A DNA stretch of 64,000 bases from Flagellimonas hadalis (GTDB lineage: Bacteria > Bacteroidota > Bacteroidia > Flavobacteriales > Flavobacteriaceae): contig NZ_VNIK02000013.1 of assembly GCF_007785775.2 (NCBI RefSeq), positions 25,764-89,763 on the forward strand. Reading direction: 5' to 3'. The position numbers and the translations under genes are program-made. Of the stretch, positions 30,034 through 39,629 are shown piece after piece (position 1 is the stretch's first letter; each line of letters begins with the position of its first letter). The notes beneath the pieces are model-generated. The model worked only from the letters and a program-made list of their open reading frames with translations. It made no database searches and was not told the origin of the DNA.

Positions 30034-31140
30034 TCATTCATTTTCAATGCGAATATTCTCTTTTGGGACGAGCAACCGAATTTTTCGTTCCCTATTTTCC
30101 GACATTTCGAACAGGCTATTTTTTAAGGGGTCGTAGTGCTTGTCCTTGGTCCAGTTCTGTTTGCCAAAAAGCCCATCCAGCAAAGCTGTCATCAACCTTT
30201 TGAGTTCGTTGTGGTCATTGATGTCATAGTTTTTGGAAGTCTCAAAATTTTTGGGTTTTATTTCCAACCAACCATTTGTAGAATTTCGTTTCCGCTCAGC
30301 AAAAGTCCTGAACAATTTGTAAAGGGCTGGAGTCAGTGGAACGGTCCTGTCCTTGTTGCCTGGGAAACCAATCAAGGTAACGTTGGTCGTACTGCTGCTA
30401 TTTTGCCTCTTATCTGTTTTTGCGAACAAAATTTGCAGCTGTTGGGGCTCGGGAATCACGGTTTCGGTGAGTTCTTTTACCCAGCTCAAGGCCAGGGCAA
30501 AGAAAAGCATGATCAATGATGTCTTAAAAATGGCCGAGAAGAGCAATAGGTTGACGGTATCATCCATCAGTTTGTATATCTGGGCCAAAAGCGTGATCAT
30601 AATGGTGATCAATGCGAGCCAACCCAACAGGGGAAGTCGCCTTTTTGTAAAAGATTCCCACAGCACAAATCCCAGGAAAATTAAGGTCAAAAAAGCATAG
30701 ACGACATCCAGTTCGTTGATTACGGATGCTTCACGGGCGAGGAACATTTTGAACAAAGTGGGAAAGAGGGCAAATGCAAAGGGAATTCCGATGATATATG
30801 GCCAAAACTTAGACTTGATCAAAGGGGCAAACGGTTTGGGCAAATATTTGAACCATGAAAGGGCCAACAGGATGAACAGGCTATTGGTCAATGAAAAAAT
30901 ACTCCTTAGCCCATCCTTGAAGTGAAGATGTGAACCATCATCGTTGAGGTATAGGATTTCCACAAGGCCCGAAAATGCCCAACAGAGCACGGAAAGTGCC
31001 AGCCAAACAGGCCCATAGTCTTTTTGTCTTTTACCTATATGGTACCAAATGGCCATCAATGAAAGAAATGCAAAAAGGCACACCGAAAGTTGCCACCAAC
31101 CATAGAACATGGAAATCTCACTTGAAGAAACTGTTTCCAT
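30034..31140 (-). CDS. Multi-spanning membrane protein with C-terminal cytoplasmic domain, unknown function
   Basis: The 368-residue protein has seven or eight hydrophobic segments in residues 10-225 and a basic, soluble C-terminal region of about 140 residues. That region (LTPALYKLFRTFAERKR ... LLDGLFGKQNW) has a helix-rich look compatible with a winged helix, but no family is recognised. A sensor-output design is only suggested. The start at 31140 was preferred because a TAATTTG-like box lies just upstream on the minus strand (31168-31174). Confidence 0.72.
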   Translation of the reverse strand: METVSSSEISMFYGWWQLSVCLFAFLSLMAIWYHIGKRQKDYGPVWLALSVLCWAFSGLVEILYLNDDGSHLHFKDGLRSIFSLTNSLFILLALSWFKYLPKPFAPLIKSKFWPYIIGIPFAFALFPTLFKMFLAREASVINELDVVYAFLTLIFLGFVLWESFTKRRLPLLGWLALITIMITLLAQIYKLMDDTVNLLLFSAIFKTSLIMLFFALALSWVKELTETVIPEPQQLQILFAKTDKRQNSSSTTNVTLIGFPGNKDRTVPLTPALYKLFRTFAERKRNSTNGWLEIKPKNFETSKNYDINDHNELKRLMTALLDGLFGKQNWTKDKHYDPLKNSLFEMSENRERKIRLLVPKENIRIENE

Positions 31141-31275
31141 ATCTTGGTATTTTGGATGGATGGCTATCAAATTAGACTGGTTCTGTTATGCTGAAATATA
31201 TTAAAAATAAGAAGAGTTAAAAAATGGAGGTGAACAATGGTCGCCTTGAAACTATATGGCTAATGGGAGTGGGCC

Positions 31276-31311
31276 AAAAAAAATCCCCTCCAATCAAATG
31301 TTGGAAGGGAT
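31276..31311 (-). terminator. Rho-independent terminator of tRNA-Leu
   Basis: On the minus strand an 11-bp stem (31301-31311 with 31283-31293, one G-U pair), a seven-base loop and eight T. It starts right after the tRNA 3' end. Confidence 0.9.
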
Positions 31312-31313
31312 CT

Positions 31314-31400
31314 TGGTGCCCACGACTGGATTCGAACCAGCACGTCCTTACGAACACCACCCCCTCAAGATGGCGTGTCTACCAATTTCACCACGTGGGC
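31314..31400 (-). tRNA. tRNA-Leu (anticodon GAG), CCA encoded
   Basis: The acceptor stem GCCCACG/CGTGGGC closes an 84-base type II tRNA with long variable arm. The D-arm, the T-loop (GGTTCGAATCC) and the anticodon loop TTGAGGG on stem CCATC/GGTGG are clear, giving GAG. The bases after discriminator A are CCA, so the tail is encoded in the DNA. It is a single tRNA with its own promoter and terminator. Confidence 0.96.
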
Positions 31401-31418
31401 GGTTGAAATTTTGGATTG

Positions 31419-31450
31419 CAAATATAGTTGTTTTGGACAAATGGGTACAA
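31419..31450 (-). promoter_or_regulatory. Promoter of tRNA-Leu
   Basis: On the minus strand TTG (31450-31448), a 21-base spacer and TATATTTG (31426-31419, followed by C). It lies 19 bases before the tRNA 5' end. Confidence 0.7.
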
Positions 31451-31618
31451 TGTAGCCCCCCTTTTTCTGGCTATTTGTACAATAATAGAAAATAGGGCGG
31501 CATGCAAAGCGTATTGGGAGGGAAGTTTGATATGGAACTTAAATTTACTATATTGATTGGGTTACCCAAAATCCGAGTAAAGTTTACAATATCATAATCT
31601 CTGACCTCTTCTATTTTT

Positions 31619-32182
31619 ATGAAATTTGTATCCAACGATAAGGCCACTCCGGAAAAGCTAGCCAAAATGATCAACCAATCCGATAGGAACGCATTCAACT
31701 CTCTATTTGGGATGCTTTGGGAGCCCATGTACATTTATGCATCATCGTTGGTCATGAACGATTCCACTGCCAAAGATCTGGTACAGGAAGTTTGGATCGA
31801 TTATTGGCAGCGGAGGGAAACCATTGAAGTCCAGAATATCAAATCATATCTCTTCAAGGCCATCCGCTACAAGTGTTACAATGCACTTAGGGACATGAAG
31901 TTCAACAAGATCCAGATAGAGGTGGCCCACACCGTCTACATCGATTCCGAAGTGGAAATGGAAGCCGACTTGGCAGATTTGTCCAAACGTATCGATGAAA
32001 CCATTTCCGGCTTGCCCAAAAGATGTCAGGAAGTTTTCATCCTGAGCCGTGTGAACCACATCAACAACAAAGAGATTGCCGAAAAATTGAACATATCCCA
32101 ACGCTCGGTGGAAAACCAAATATCATTTGCCCTCCGAAAACTTCGAAAGGAGCTCTCCACTGTTAAGGCATTGTTTTTTTAA
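31619..32182 (+). CDS. ECF-type RNA polymerase sigma factor
   Basis: The 187-residue protein has sigma-70 region 2 (FNSLFGMLWEPMYIYAS ... DLVQEVWIDYW) and region 4 (LPKRCQEVFILSRV ... NKEIAEKLNISQRSVENQI), with no region 1 or 3. It is the group paired with FecR anti-sigma factors and SusC receptors in Bacteroidota. The FecR gene is 121 bases downstream. In such systems, substrate binding at the receptor frees the sigma factor to transcribe the transport genes. Confidence 0.93.
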   Translation: MKFVSNDKATPEKLAKMINQSDRNAFNSLFGMLWEPMYIYASSLVMNDSTAKDLVQEVWIDYWQRRETIEVQNIKSYLFKAIRYKCYNALRDMKFNKIQIEVAHTVYIDSEVEMEADLADLSKRIDETISGLPKRCQEVFILSRVNHINNKEIAEKLNISQRSVENQISFALRKLRKELSTVKALFF

Positions 32183-32303
32183 ATACCCCTCTTTTTTCCT
32201 AAAGGTTAACAACACCCTTGGAAGTTTAAGTAAACATTAAAACCCATTGATCGTGTGTGCGTGATGGTGTGTCTATGGTACTTGTATATGAAATGGACGC
32301 ACA

Positions 32304-33260
32304 ATGACAGAAAAAAAGATCAAGGGATTGATGGAAAAGTACCTGAATGGGACGATCACCAAAAAGGAGGAATCCCTTCTTGAACAGTTTGATGGCAGAC
32401 TCTTGTCCAAAAACCATAAAGAAGTTTTTAAGGATGAAAGGCACAGAAAACAGATTGAAAGGCAACTGTCCCAAAATATATCCAGGCCCAATAAAAGAAT
32501 TTCCTTTCCCAAATGGACCAAGATTGCGGCATCGATCACCTTGATGACCGGTCTGGCCTATTTTGTACATAAGGGCACGAAAGTGGAGGAAAAAGTAGAA
32601 CCCATTGTGGAAATGACAAATACGACCGAATGGGGACAGAAACTGAACCTGACCTTGGCCGATGGTACCCAGATCCGATTGAATTCGGGCAGTACCATAA
32701 CCTATCCGGACAGGTTTGAAGGGGATGTTCGGGAGGTGGAACTGCAAGGAGAGGCTTTTTTCGATGTGGCCAAAAATCCAGACAAACCCTTTGTCATCAA
32801 ATCGGGCGAAGTGCTCACCACCGTGTTGGGGACCTCGTTCAACATCAATACCTACCCGGATAGCCAGCAGATAGCCGTGACCGTGGCCACTGGAAAGGTA
32901 AAAGTGGCATCCCACGAGAACGAAATCCATTTGGGACCAAATGAACAAGGCGTTTTTGACAAGAAGACCAAGACCATTTCCAAAAAAATGACGGACATCG
33001 CCACATTCTTGAACTGGAAGGATGGAATCATACATTTTGAGGACACCAGCCTGGCAAAAGTGGCAGAATCCCTTGAGCGATGGTACGGAGTCACTTTCAT
33101 CTTCGAAAAGGAGAGCTTGGGTGATTGTCATATCACTGCCAACTTTAACAATGAACTATTGCCAGCGGTATTGGAAAGTATTGTATATGCCAAAAAGGGA
33201 TTGCGATACGAATTTCTGGAGAACAACAAAATCTTGATAAAAGGAAGATGCACAGACTAA
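32304..33260 (+). CDS. FecR family anti-sigma factor
   Basis: The 318-residue protein has a cytoplasmic N-terminal sigma-binding part (1-70), one membrane helix (about 74-88) and a periplasmic FecR domain with the LADGTQIRLNSGSTITYP motif. A C-terminal DUF4974-like region follows (about 235-318). It should hold the ECF factor inactive and receive the signal from the STN domain of the SusC protein encoded next. Confidence 0.94.
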   Translation: MTEKKIKGLMEKYLNGTITKKEESLLEQFDGRLLSKNHKEVFKDERHRKQIERQLSQNISRPNKRISFPKWTKIAASITLMTGLAYFVHKGTKVEEKVEPIVEMTNTTEWGQKLNLTLADGTQIRLNSGSTITYPDRFEGDVREVELQGEAFFDVAKNPDKPFVIKSGEVLTTVLGTSFNINTYPDSQQIAVTVATGKVKVASHENEIHLGPNEQGVFDKKTKTISKKMTDIATFLNWKDGIIHFEDTSLAKVAESLERWYGVTFIFEKESLGDCHITANFNNELLPAVLESIVYAKKGLRYEFLENNKILIKGRCTD

Positions 33261-33400
33261 ACTGAACCAAACCAACAAACCACGCCTATGACATAGAACA
33301 ACCAGACAAAAAAACAGCCCATAACACTTTGGCGAGCGAATACAGGCTGTCAGTCCGATGATTACAACTAATTATAACCATTTAAACATGATGTGAAATT

Positions 33401-36400
33401 ATGAATTCACTAACTATTAAACAATTAATCAAGTTGACATTCCACACATTTTGCTACCTCATGATCTTGGCATTGCTGAATCCAGTACTGGCCGCTGATG
33501 CCAGGGGGCAGAAATTGGAAAACTACAAGGTGGACCTCACCGTGACCGATGCCACGGTGGTAGAGGTCTTGAAACAGATAGAGGAACAGACCAGCTTCAA
33601 GTTTGTGTATGACAGGAAGGTGGGAAGATTGCACAACACTTATGACATTGCCTATCGAAACGTATCGCTACGTTCCATTTTGGAACTGATGGCGAAAGAT
33701 GCCGACCTTACCTTTAGAAGGATCAACCACACCATCTCCATAGATGTGAAACCACAGTCCCCTACAAGGGTGGTCGAGGTGGCTTTCATCACAGTGACTG
33801 GTCAGGTCACGGATGAGAATGGTGTGCCTTTGGCAGGAGCTTCCGTTTTGGAAAAAGGAACAGGAAATGGCACCATTACCGATTTTGACGGTAATTTTTC
33901 CATCGACGTGGAAAGCGATGCCGTTCTCCAAATTTCCTATTTGGGGTACAAATCGCAAGAAGTGGCCGTAGGAGGTAGGACTTCCATCAATATCCAATTG
34001 GAAGCAGATGCCACCCTTTTGGAAGCTGTGGTCGTAGTTGGGTACGGTACTCAGCGAAAGACAGACGTTACGGGTTCCATTGCCTCTGTGGATAGTGAGG
34101 ACTTCAACAAAGGGATCGTGATGAACCCGGGACAATTGCTCCAAGGAAAAGTAGCCGGGGTCAATATCTCCAATGTAAGTGGAGAGCCAGGTGCCGCACA
34201 GGATGTCATCATCCGTGGTGTGGGCAGTATGCGTTCCGGTACAACCCCCTTGTACGTTATCGATGGTTTTGCGCTGGACAATACCAGCACGGGAGTGCCC
34301 ACCAACCCATTGAACTTCATCAATCCGCAGGACATTGAGAGCATTGACGTGTTGAAGGATGCCTCTGCGGCAGCTATTTACGGTTCCAGGGCCGCAAATG
34401 GGGTCATCGTCATCACCACAAAAAAAGGTAAGGTGGGAAGGACGCAGATGGACCTGAGCGTTTCCACGGGCTTTTCCACTTTGGCGAACAAGGTGGACGT
34501 ATTCACTGCCGATGAGTTTCGAAGAGGAGTAGTGGCTGCCGGCGGCAACCTGGAAGATGGAGGTGCCAATACAGATTGGCAGGATGCCCTGACCCGAACA
34601 GGCTTTTCCAAAAATGTGAACTTTTCCATGAGTGGGGCCAGTGATAAGTTTAGCTATCATGCCTCCTTGGGAGTGAACGACCAACAAGGTATTTTAAGAT
34701 CTAATGATTTGAAGCGCTATTCAGGGCGTTTGAACCTGACCCAAAAAGCGTTCAATGACCGCTTCAAGGTAGAATTCAATATGACCGCCAGTAGGACGGA
34801 GAACGAAAGGGCCGATGCGAGGTCCATTGTGGGTGACATGCTACAGATGAACCCTACTTTGCCACTATATGTAAATGGGGAGCCCAGTCTCTTGGACAAT
34901 AGGCTCAATCCGTTGGTCCGTGAACAGATATACAGTGACGATGCGTTGAACCACAGGATATTGGCCAACTTGTCGCCATCCATTGAGATTATCAAGGGAC
35001 TGACCTATAAATTAAACTTGGGTGTGGATTATTCCACCACCAATCGGGATGTACAGTTCATGCCCTTCTCCCAATTGGAAGGCTACCTCTTGGGAACTCT
35101 CACCAGTACTTTTACCACCAATAGAAACAGCCTTATCGAAAACACCCTTACCTACGATTACAGCACCGATAGGCACCACCTTACCTTTTTGGCGGGACAC
35201 ACCTATCAAGACACCTATGTGCACCAAAGGGAGTTTGAACTGGAAGGTTTTTCCAACAATGGGATAGATCCCAAATACCAGGACCAGATCAGTGGGGAGA
35301 GCAACCAAACCTATATGAACACCTTCGCCACGGAGAACGAACTCCAGTCCTTCTTCGGGAGGATCAACTATGGGTTTGACAACAAATACCTGTTGACCGC
35401 GACCATGAGGGCAGATGGTTCTTCCAAGTTTGGGGGCAACAACAAATATGGCTACTTCCCTTCAGTGGCATTGGGTTGGAACATCATGAACGAGGATTTC
35501 CTCAGCTCCAATTCGGCTATCAACAATTTGAAGCTAAGGGCCAGTTGGGGTAAGACGGGAAATCAGGAAATCCCATCCAAGATCACCAAGCTCAGCTATA
35601 CCGATAGCAAGGACAACAACGATTCCTACCCGATCAATGGGGATGAAAGCTCCATCGAGGATTATCCTTATGGCACCATTTTTACCCGTTTGGCCAATCC
35701 TGACATTCAGTGGGAGGTTTCCCAGCAGACCAACATAGGTTTGGATTTCGGCTTGTTCAACAATCGCTTGTCCGGTACATTGGATTATTTCAACAAGGTG
35801 TCCGAGAACATTTTATTGGAAGTGACTCCGGCGGACCCTATTCAGCCAACGGCCAAATATTGGACCAATATCCCCGGCATGGAAATCAAGAACAATGGTA
35901 TCGAGTTCGCTTTGGATTACCATAGCGACTACGACAGGGATTTTTCCTATAACATAGGTGGAAACCTGGCCTATACCAAAAATGAAGTGGCCAATTCCCC
36001 ATATAAGGTCTTGACCACCGGTGCGGCCCAAGGAGCGGGCCAAACAGGCGCGACCATCAATGGAAACATCAACGGGGAGCCCATAGGGTCTTTTTACATG
36101 CTCGAATTTTTGGGTATCGGTGACGATGGACTGAGTATCCATTCCGAAGAAAGGAGCGTAGTGGGATCTGCATTGCCCGATCTGATCTACGCCTTCTACC
36201 TCAATTTCAAATACAAAAGCTTTGATCTGGGGATGAACTTCAACGGGGTTTCGGGCAACAAGGTGTACAACCACACTGCCATGAGCCAGTTCACCAAGGG
36301 ACTGTTGGCCTCAAATTTCAACACCACTTCACTGGCTACCCAGTTTCCCAACGAGGACATCACCAATTCAAATACCGTATCAACCCGCTATTTGGAAGAC

Positions 36401-36655
36401 GGGGATTTCCTACGCCTGAACAATGCCACTTTGGGCTATAGTTTAGATCCGGCCTACATCGGATTGGATGGTTTGGTCAATGGTATCCGCTTGTCCGTCA
36501 CCGGTCAGAACCTTTTCGTGATCACGGATTACAGCGGTTATGATCCAGAGATCAATTCCAACCTGACCATTGATGGCATCCAGACCTTCGGAATTGATTA
36601 CTTCAACTATCCCAAGACTAGGACCGTTGTATTTGGCTTAAACGTATCATTCTAA
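33401..36655 (+). CDS. SusC/RagA-type TonB-dependent receptor with STN signalling domain
   Basis: The 1084-residue outer-membrane protein has a signal peptide ending near VLAADA (about 33), a secretin/TonB N-terminal (STN) domain (about 45-105), a carboxypeptidase-regulatory-like domain (about 130-215), a plug with VVVVGYGTQRKTDVTGSIASV and SSAAIYGSRAANGVIVITTKKG, and a beta-barrel ending NVSF. The STN domain marks it as a transducer for the FecR/ECF pair upstream. With the SusD lipoprotein it would form a lidded importer. The substrate is inferred from the phosphatase genes downstream to be a phosphate ester rather than a glycan. Confidence 0.94.
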   Translation: MNSLTIKQLIKLTFHTFCYLMILALLNPVLAADARGQKLENYKVDLTVTDATVVEVLKQIEEQTSFKFVYDRKVGRLHNTYDIAYRNVSLRSILELMAKDADLTFRRINHTISIDVKPQSPTRVVEVAFITVTGQVTDENGVPLAGASVLEKGTGNGTITDFDGNFSIDVESDAVLQISYLGYKSQEVAVGGRTSINIQLEADATLLEAVVVVGYGTQRKTDVTGSIASVDSEDFNKGIVMNPGQLLQGKVAGVNISNVSGEPGAAQDVIIRGVGSMRSGTTPLYVIDGFALDNTSTGVPTNPLNFINPQDIESIDVLKDASAAAIYGSRAANGVIVITTKKGKVGRTQMDLSVSTGFSTLANKVDVFTADEFRRGVVAAGGNLEDGGANTDWQDALTRTGFSKNVNFSMSGASDKFSYHASLGVNDQQGILRSNDLKRYSGRLNLTQKAFNDRFKVEFNMTASRTENERADARSIVGDMLQMNPTLPLYVNGEPSLLDNRLNPLVREQIYSDDALNHRILANLSPSIEIIKGLTYKLNLGVDYSTTNRDVQFMPFSQLEGYLLGTLTSTFTTNRNSLIENTLTYDYSTDRHHLTFLAGHTYQDTYVHQREFELEGFSNNGIDPKYQDQISGESNQTYMNTFATENELQSFFGRINYGFDNKYLLTATMRADGSSKFGGNNKYGYFPSVALGWNIMNEDFLSSNSAINNLKLRASWGKTGNQEIPSKITKLSYTDSKDNNDSYPINGDESSIEDYPYGTIFTRLANPDIQWEVSQQTNIGLDFGLFNNRLSGTLDYFNKVSENILLEVTPADPIQPTAKYWTNIPGMEIKNNGIEFALDYHSDYDRDFSYNIGGNLAYTKNEVANSPYKVLTTGAAQGAGQTGATINGNINGEPIGSFYMLEFLGIGDDGLSIHSEERSVVGSALPDLIYAFYLNFKYKSFDLGMNFNGVSGNKVYNHTAMSQFTKGLLASNFNTTSLATQFPNEDITNSNTVSTRYLEDGDFLRLNNATLGYSLDPAYIGLDGLVNGIRLSVTGQNLFVITDYSGYDPEINSNLTIDGIQTFGIDYFNYPKTRTVVFGLNVSF

Positions 36656-36674
36656 TCTAAAAAAGATTCATAAA

Positions 36675-38420
36675 ATGAAAAATAAAATCATAATAGCACT
36701 TTTCGGTATTGGACTGTTGGCAAATTTTAGCTGCACCGATTTGGAAGAAGATGTGATAGACGAATCCCTGGAAGGAAGTGGGCAGGCCGAAGCCGTGAGC
36801 GGTGCCATAGCACCTGCCTATGGCCAAGTAGCCTGGGTGTGGAGGCACACCAATTACTATGGCCTGCAACTGATTGCTGCCGATGAGGCCATTCTGCCCT
36901 ATCGAGGGGGAGTGGACTGGTACGACGGAGGTAAGTTTTTGGAGGCCCATTCGCATACCATTGCCCCAGGAAACGATCTAGTGGGAAGTTCATGGAACGA
37001 AGTCACTAGGAATATTTCCAGGACCCTATCGGCCATCGAAGTATTGCGACCTTTGGCAGAAGCTGGTGATGCCGAAGCAGAAGGCGCATTGTATGAAATG
37101 ATTGCATTGAGGGCCTATATGAACATGTTGATGCTGGACAGTTGGGGCCTTGTGTTCAAAAAAGAAGTCTCCAGCGAACTCTCCGAGATCCTAAGAGGTG
37201 AGGAGGCCATTGATTATATCGAGAGTGAATTCCTGTCGGTAGTGGATGTCATCAACACGAGCAGAGGGCCAGGTAGGATCACGCAGGCAGCGGTCTGGGG
37301 CTTTTTGGCACGATTGAACCTCAATAAGGCGGTGTACCGAGACCCCTATGGAACCCCAAATTTTTCAACTGAGGAAATGGACAGGGTGATTGAGTACACG
37401 GACAACATCATCAATTCAGGGGCATTTTCCCTATCCCCCGAATATTTTGACCTTTTCAATGATGACAATAACTCCAATCCCGAATTGATTTTTGGAGCAG
37501 ACCAGCGCGGGGTCATGAACAATGAGCATAGCCGATGGGCCTATTGGTCCTTGGCAGGTTCTTGGTTTCCACGGCCAGAGCACCCAAGTGCGGATGGTAC
37601 CGATGGTCCGTCCATCACCTCTGATTTTTATCAGACATGGGTCGATGCCTACGGAGGTGAAGACCCGGCAGAGGCCGATGCCCGCTTTTTTATGGAGAAC
37701 CAGATGATCCCAGAAGAATTGCAAGACTTGACAGGAGTGACCCCTGAAAATGATGAGGACCATTACTATTGCATGTCCGCCGAGGACTTTGAAATCAATA
37801 GGGGAATCATTAGGGGAGTCATTTGGGGACCTAGAAAGGACGAAAGCGGAAACTTTTTGACCTGTGATGGAGGCTTCCGTATCTATCCCGTGATACAGAC
37901 CAAAGGAAATGGACCCGATAAGAACGTGGATTATGTGAACCATACCCTGCAAGTGGACTTCACCAACGAAGGAAGATTGCACCGAAACGGCTACAGGGTT
38001 TCCAAGTACCAGTTCAGCCGCACCTCTCCCAATGGGAACAACTACAGCAGCGTGGACCTTGTACTGATGCGTTTGGCGGAGATCTATTTGATGCGTGCTG
38101 AGGCCAAGTTGAGAAAAGGGGACAATGCAGGGGCCTTGGCCGACGTGAACTTTTTAAGGGCATCAAGGACCGCCCGTCCCGATCAAACTCCGGAAGCGTT
38201 GGGGGCCATTGATTTGGAGATTCTTTATCGCGAACGCGGATTTGAACTCTATTGGGAAGGTTTTAGGCGCACCGACCAGATCCGTTTTGGGCACTACGAG
38301 GACACTTGGACGGAAAAAACAGATGCGGATGTGCACCACAGGCTGTTCCCCATTCCACAGAATGCCATTGACGGGGCATCCAATGTACCGGGCTATTTGG
38401 AACAGAACGAAGGATATTGA
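36675..38420 (+). CDS. SusD/RagB family surface lipoprotein
   Basis: The 581-residue protein has a lipoprotein signal (NFSC, Cys20) and SusD-family motifs: ALRAYMNMLMLDSWG, the RLAEIYLMRAEAKL repeat helix and the C-terminal LYRERGFELYWEGFRRTDQIRFG followed by HHRLFPIPQNAIDGA. SusD proteins bind substrate as the lid of the SusC pore. It starts 19 bases after susC. A hairpin with T-run just downstream may reduce transcription into the phosphatase genes. Confidence 0.95.
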   Translation: MKNKIIIALFGIGLLANFSCTDLEEDVIDESLEGSGQAEAVSGAIAPAYGQVAWVWRHTNYYGLQLIAADEAILPYRGGVDWYDGGKFLEAHSHTIAPGNDLVGSSWNEVTRNISRTLSAIEVLRPLAEAGDAEAEGALYEMIALRAYMNMLMLDSWGLVFKKEVSSELSEILRGEEAIDYIESEFLSVVDVINTSRGPGRITQAAVWGFLARLNLNKAVYRDPYGTPNFSTEEMDRVIEYTDNIINSGAFSLSPEYFDLFNDDNNSNPELIFGADQRGVMNNEHSRWAYWSLAGSWFPRPEHPSADGTDGPSITSDFYQTWVDAYGGEDPAEADARFFMENQMIPEELQDLTGVTPENDEDHYYCMSAEDFEINRGIIRGVIWGPRKDESGNFLTCDGGFRIYPVIQTKGNGPDKNVDYVNHTLQVDFTNEGRLHRNGYRVSKYQFSRTSPNGNNYSSVDLVLMRLAEIYLMRAEAKLRKGDNAGALADVNFLRASRTARPDQTPEALGAIDLEILYRERGFELYWEGFRRTDQIRFGHYEDTWTEKTDADVHHRLFPIPQNAIDGASNVPGYLEQNEGY

Positions 38421-38442
38421 TTCTTCAATAATAGTATAGTAA

Positions 38443-38482
38443 ATGCGGCAGGAGGAGTTTTCCGCTTGCCGCATATTTTTTT
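38443..38482 (+). terminator. Terminator or attenuator between susD-like and phosphatase genes
   Basis: Stem ATGCGGCA/TGCCGCAT (38443-38450 with 38467-38474), a 16-base loop, then a T-rich run. It may lower but not stop transcription into 38498. Confidence 0.65.
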
Positions 38483-38497
38483 AAACAACAAAGAAAT

Positions 38498-39628
38498 ATG
38501 AAGACACTTTGGAAATATACTGCCATGGCCCTTTTGATGGGAGCTGCAGGCTGTACAACAAGTAAAAAGGAAGAAAAGATTTCCGAGCCCAAAGCCGAGG
38601 AACCTTTGAGCATCATTTTGATGATAGGTGATGGTATGGGCGTTCCCCAAGTCTCGACCGCTTATTATTTTGGTAACGGTACACCCAACTTTTCGCGGTT
38701 CAAGCATATCGGATTGCACAAGACGTCCGACAAGACCCATAGGATCACCGACTCGGCAGCAGGCGCGACCGCCTTTGCCATTGGGGAGAAAACCTATAAA
38801 CGGGCCATTGGTGTGTCGGTAGATACCATCCCGCAAGAAACCATATTGGAACTGCTTCAAAAACAGGGCTACCAAACGGGACTTATCAGCCTGACGACCA
38901 TCACCCATGCCACGCCAGCCAGTTTTTATGCCCACGTAAAAGATAGGGACATGCACGAGGAAATCGCTTTGCAATTGACCTCGGCCAAGGTTGATTTTTT
39001 GGCAGGTGGCGGAAAAAAGTTCTTCAATAAAAGAGCGGACGGCAAAGATCTTTTTAAGGTCTTGGAGGACGAAAATTATCACTTGGACACCGTTGCACTT
39101 TCCAAGACCGATGCAGGAAAAAGAAACGCTTATATTCTTGCTGAAGAAGGTGTACCCTCAAAGACAGAGGGAAGGGGAGAGTTCTTGGGCGATGCCACTG
39201 CTTTGGCCCTCGATTATTTTGGACAAAACGGAAAACCATTTTTCCTGATGGTGGAAGGTTCTTATATTGATTGGGGCGGACATGCTGAGGATGCCGAAAT
39301 GATGGTTTCCGAAGTGCTGGACTTTGATAAGACCTTGGGCACCGTGTTGGATTATATCGAAGCACATCCCAATACGCTGTTGGTGGTCACCGCCGATCAT
39401 GAAACGGGAGGGGTCAGCATTGGCAAGTTCTACGAGGTGGACGAAAGCACTGGAAGTAAGCGGGAAGTTCCCGAAAAAGTATCGGTCAATTTCAATACCG
39501 ATCAGCACAGTGGCGAACTGATCCCTGTTTTTGCTGCGGGTCAAGGTGCCGAAAATTTTCAGGGCATCTATGAAAACAACGAAATTTACCATAAGATTCG
39601 TCAAGCGATAGCTCAAAAAAAGCCGTAA
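38498..39628 (+). CDS. Alkaline phosphatase lipoprotein (PhoA superfamily)
   Basis: The 376-residue protein has lipobox AAGC (Cys19), metal-site motif MIGDGMG (42-48) and nucleophile Ser86 in TDSAAGATA. Later it has VEGSYIDWGGHAED and TADHETGG, the other metal ligands of classic alkaline phosphatase. It should release phosphate from monoesters at the cell envelope. It is encoded after SusCD and one base before a second phosphatase gene, so it belongs to the phosphate locus. Confidence 0.93.
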   Translation: MKTLWKYTAMALLMGAAGCTTSKKEEKISEPKAEEPLSIILMIGDGMGVPQVSTAYYFGNGTPNFSRFKHIGLHKTSDKTHRITDSAAGATAFAIGEKTYKRAIGVSVDTIPQETILELLQKQGYQTGLISLTTITHATPASFYAHVKDRDMHEEIALQLTSAKVDFLAGGGKKFFNKRADGKDLFKVLEDENYHLDTVALSKTDAGKRNAYILAEEGVPSKTEGRGEFLGDATALALDYFGQNGKPFFLMVEGSYIDWGGHAEDAEMMVSEVLDFDKTLGTVLDYIEAHPNTLLVVTADHETGGVSIGKFYEVDESTGSKREVPEKVSVNFNTDQHSGELIPVFAAGQGAENFQGIYENNEIYHKIRQAIAQKKP

Positions 39629-39629
39629 A

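Noticed and set aside
33668..34687. A 339-codon open frame on the minus strand
   Set aside because: It is antisense to the clear SusC plug and STN region, and has no recognisable domain; the codon pattern is a shadow of the real gene.
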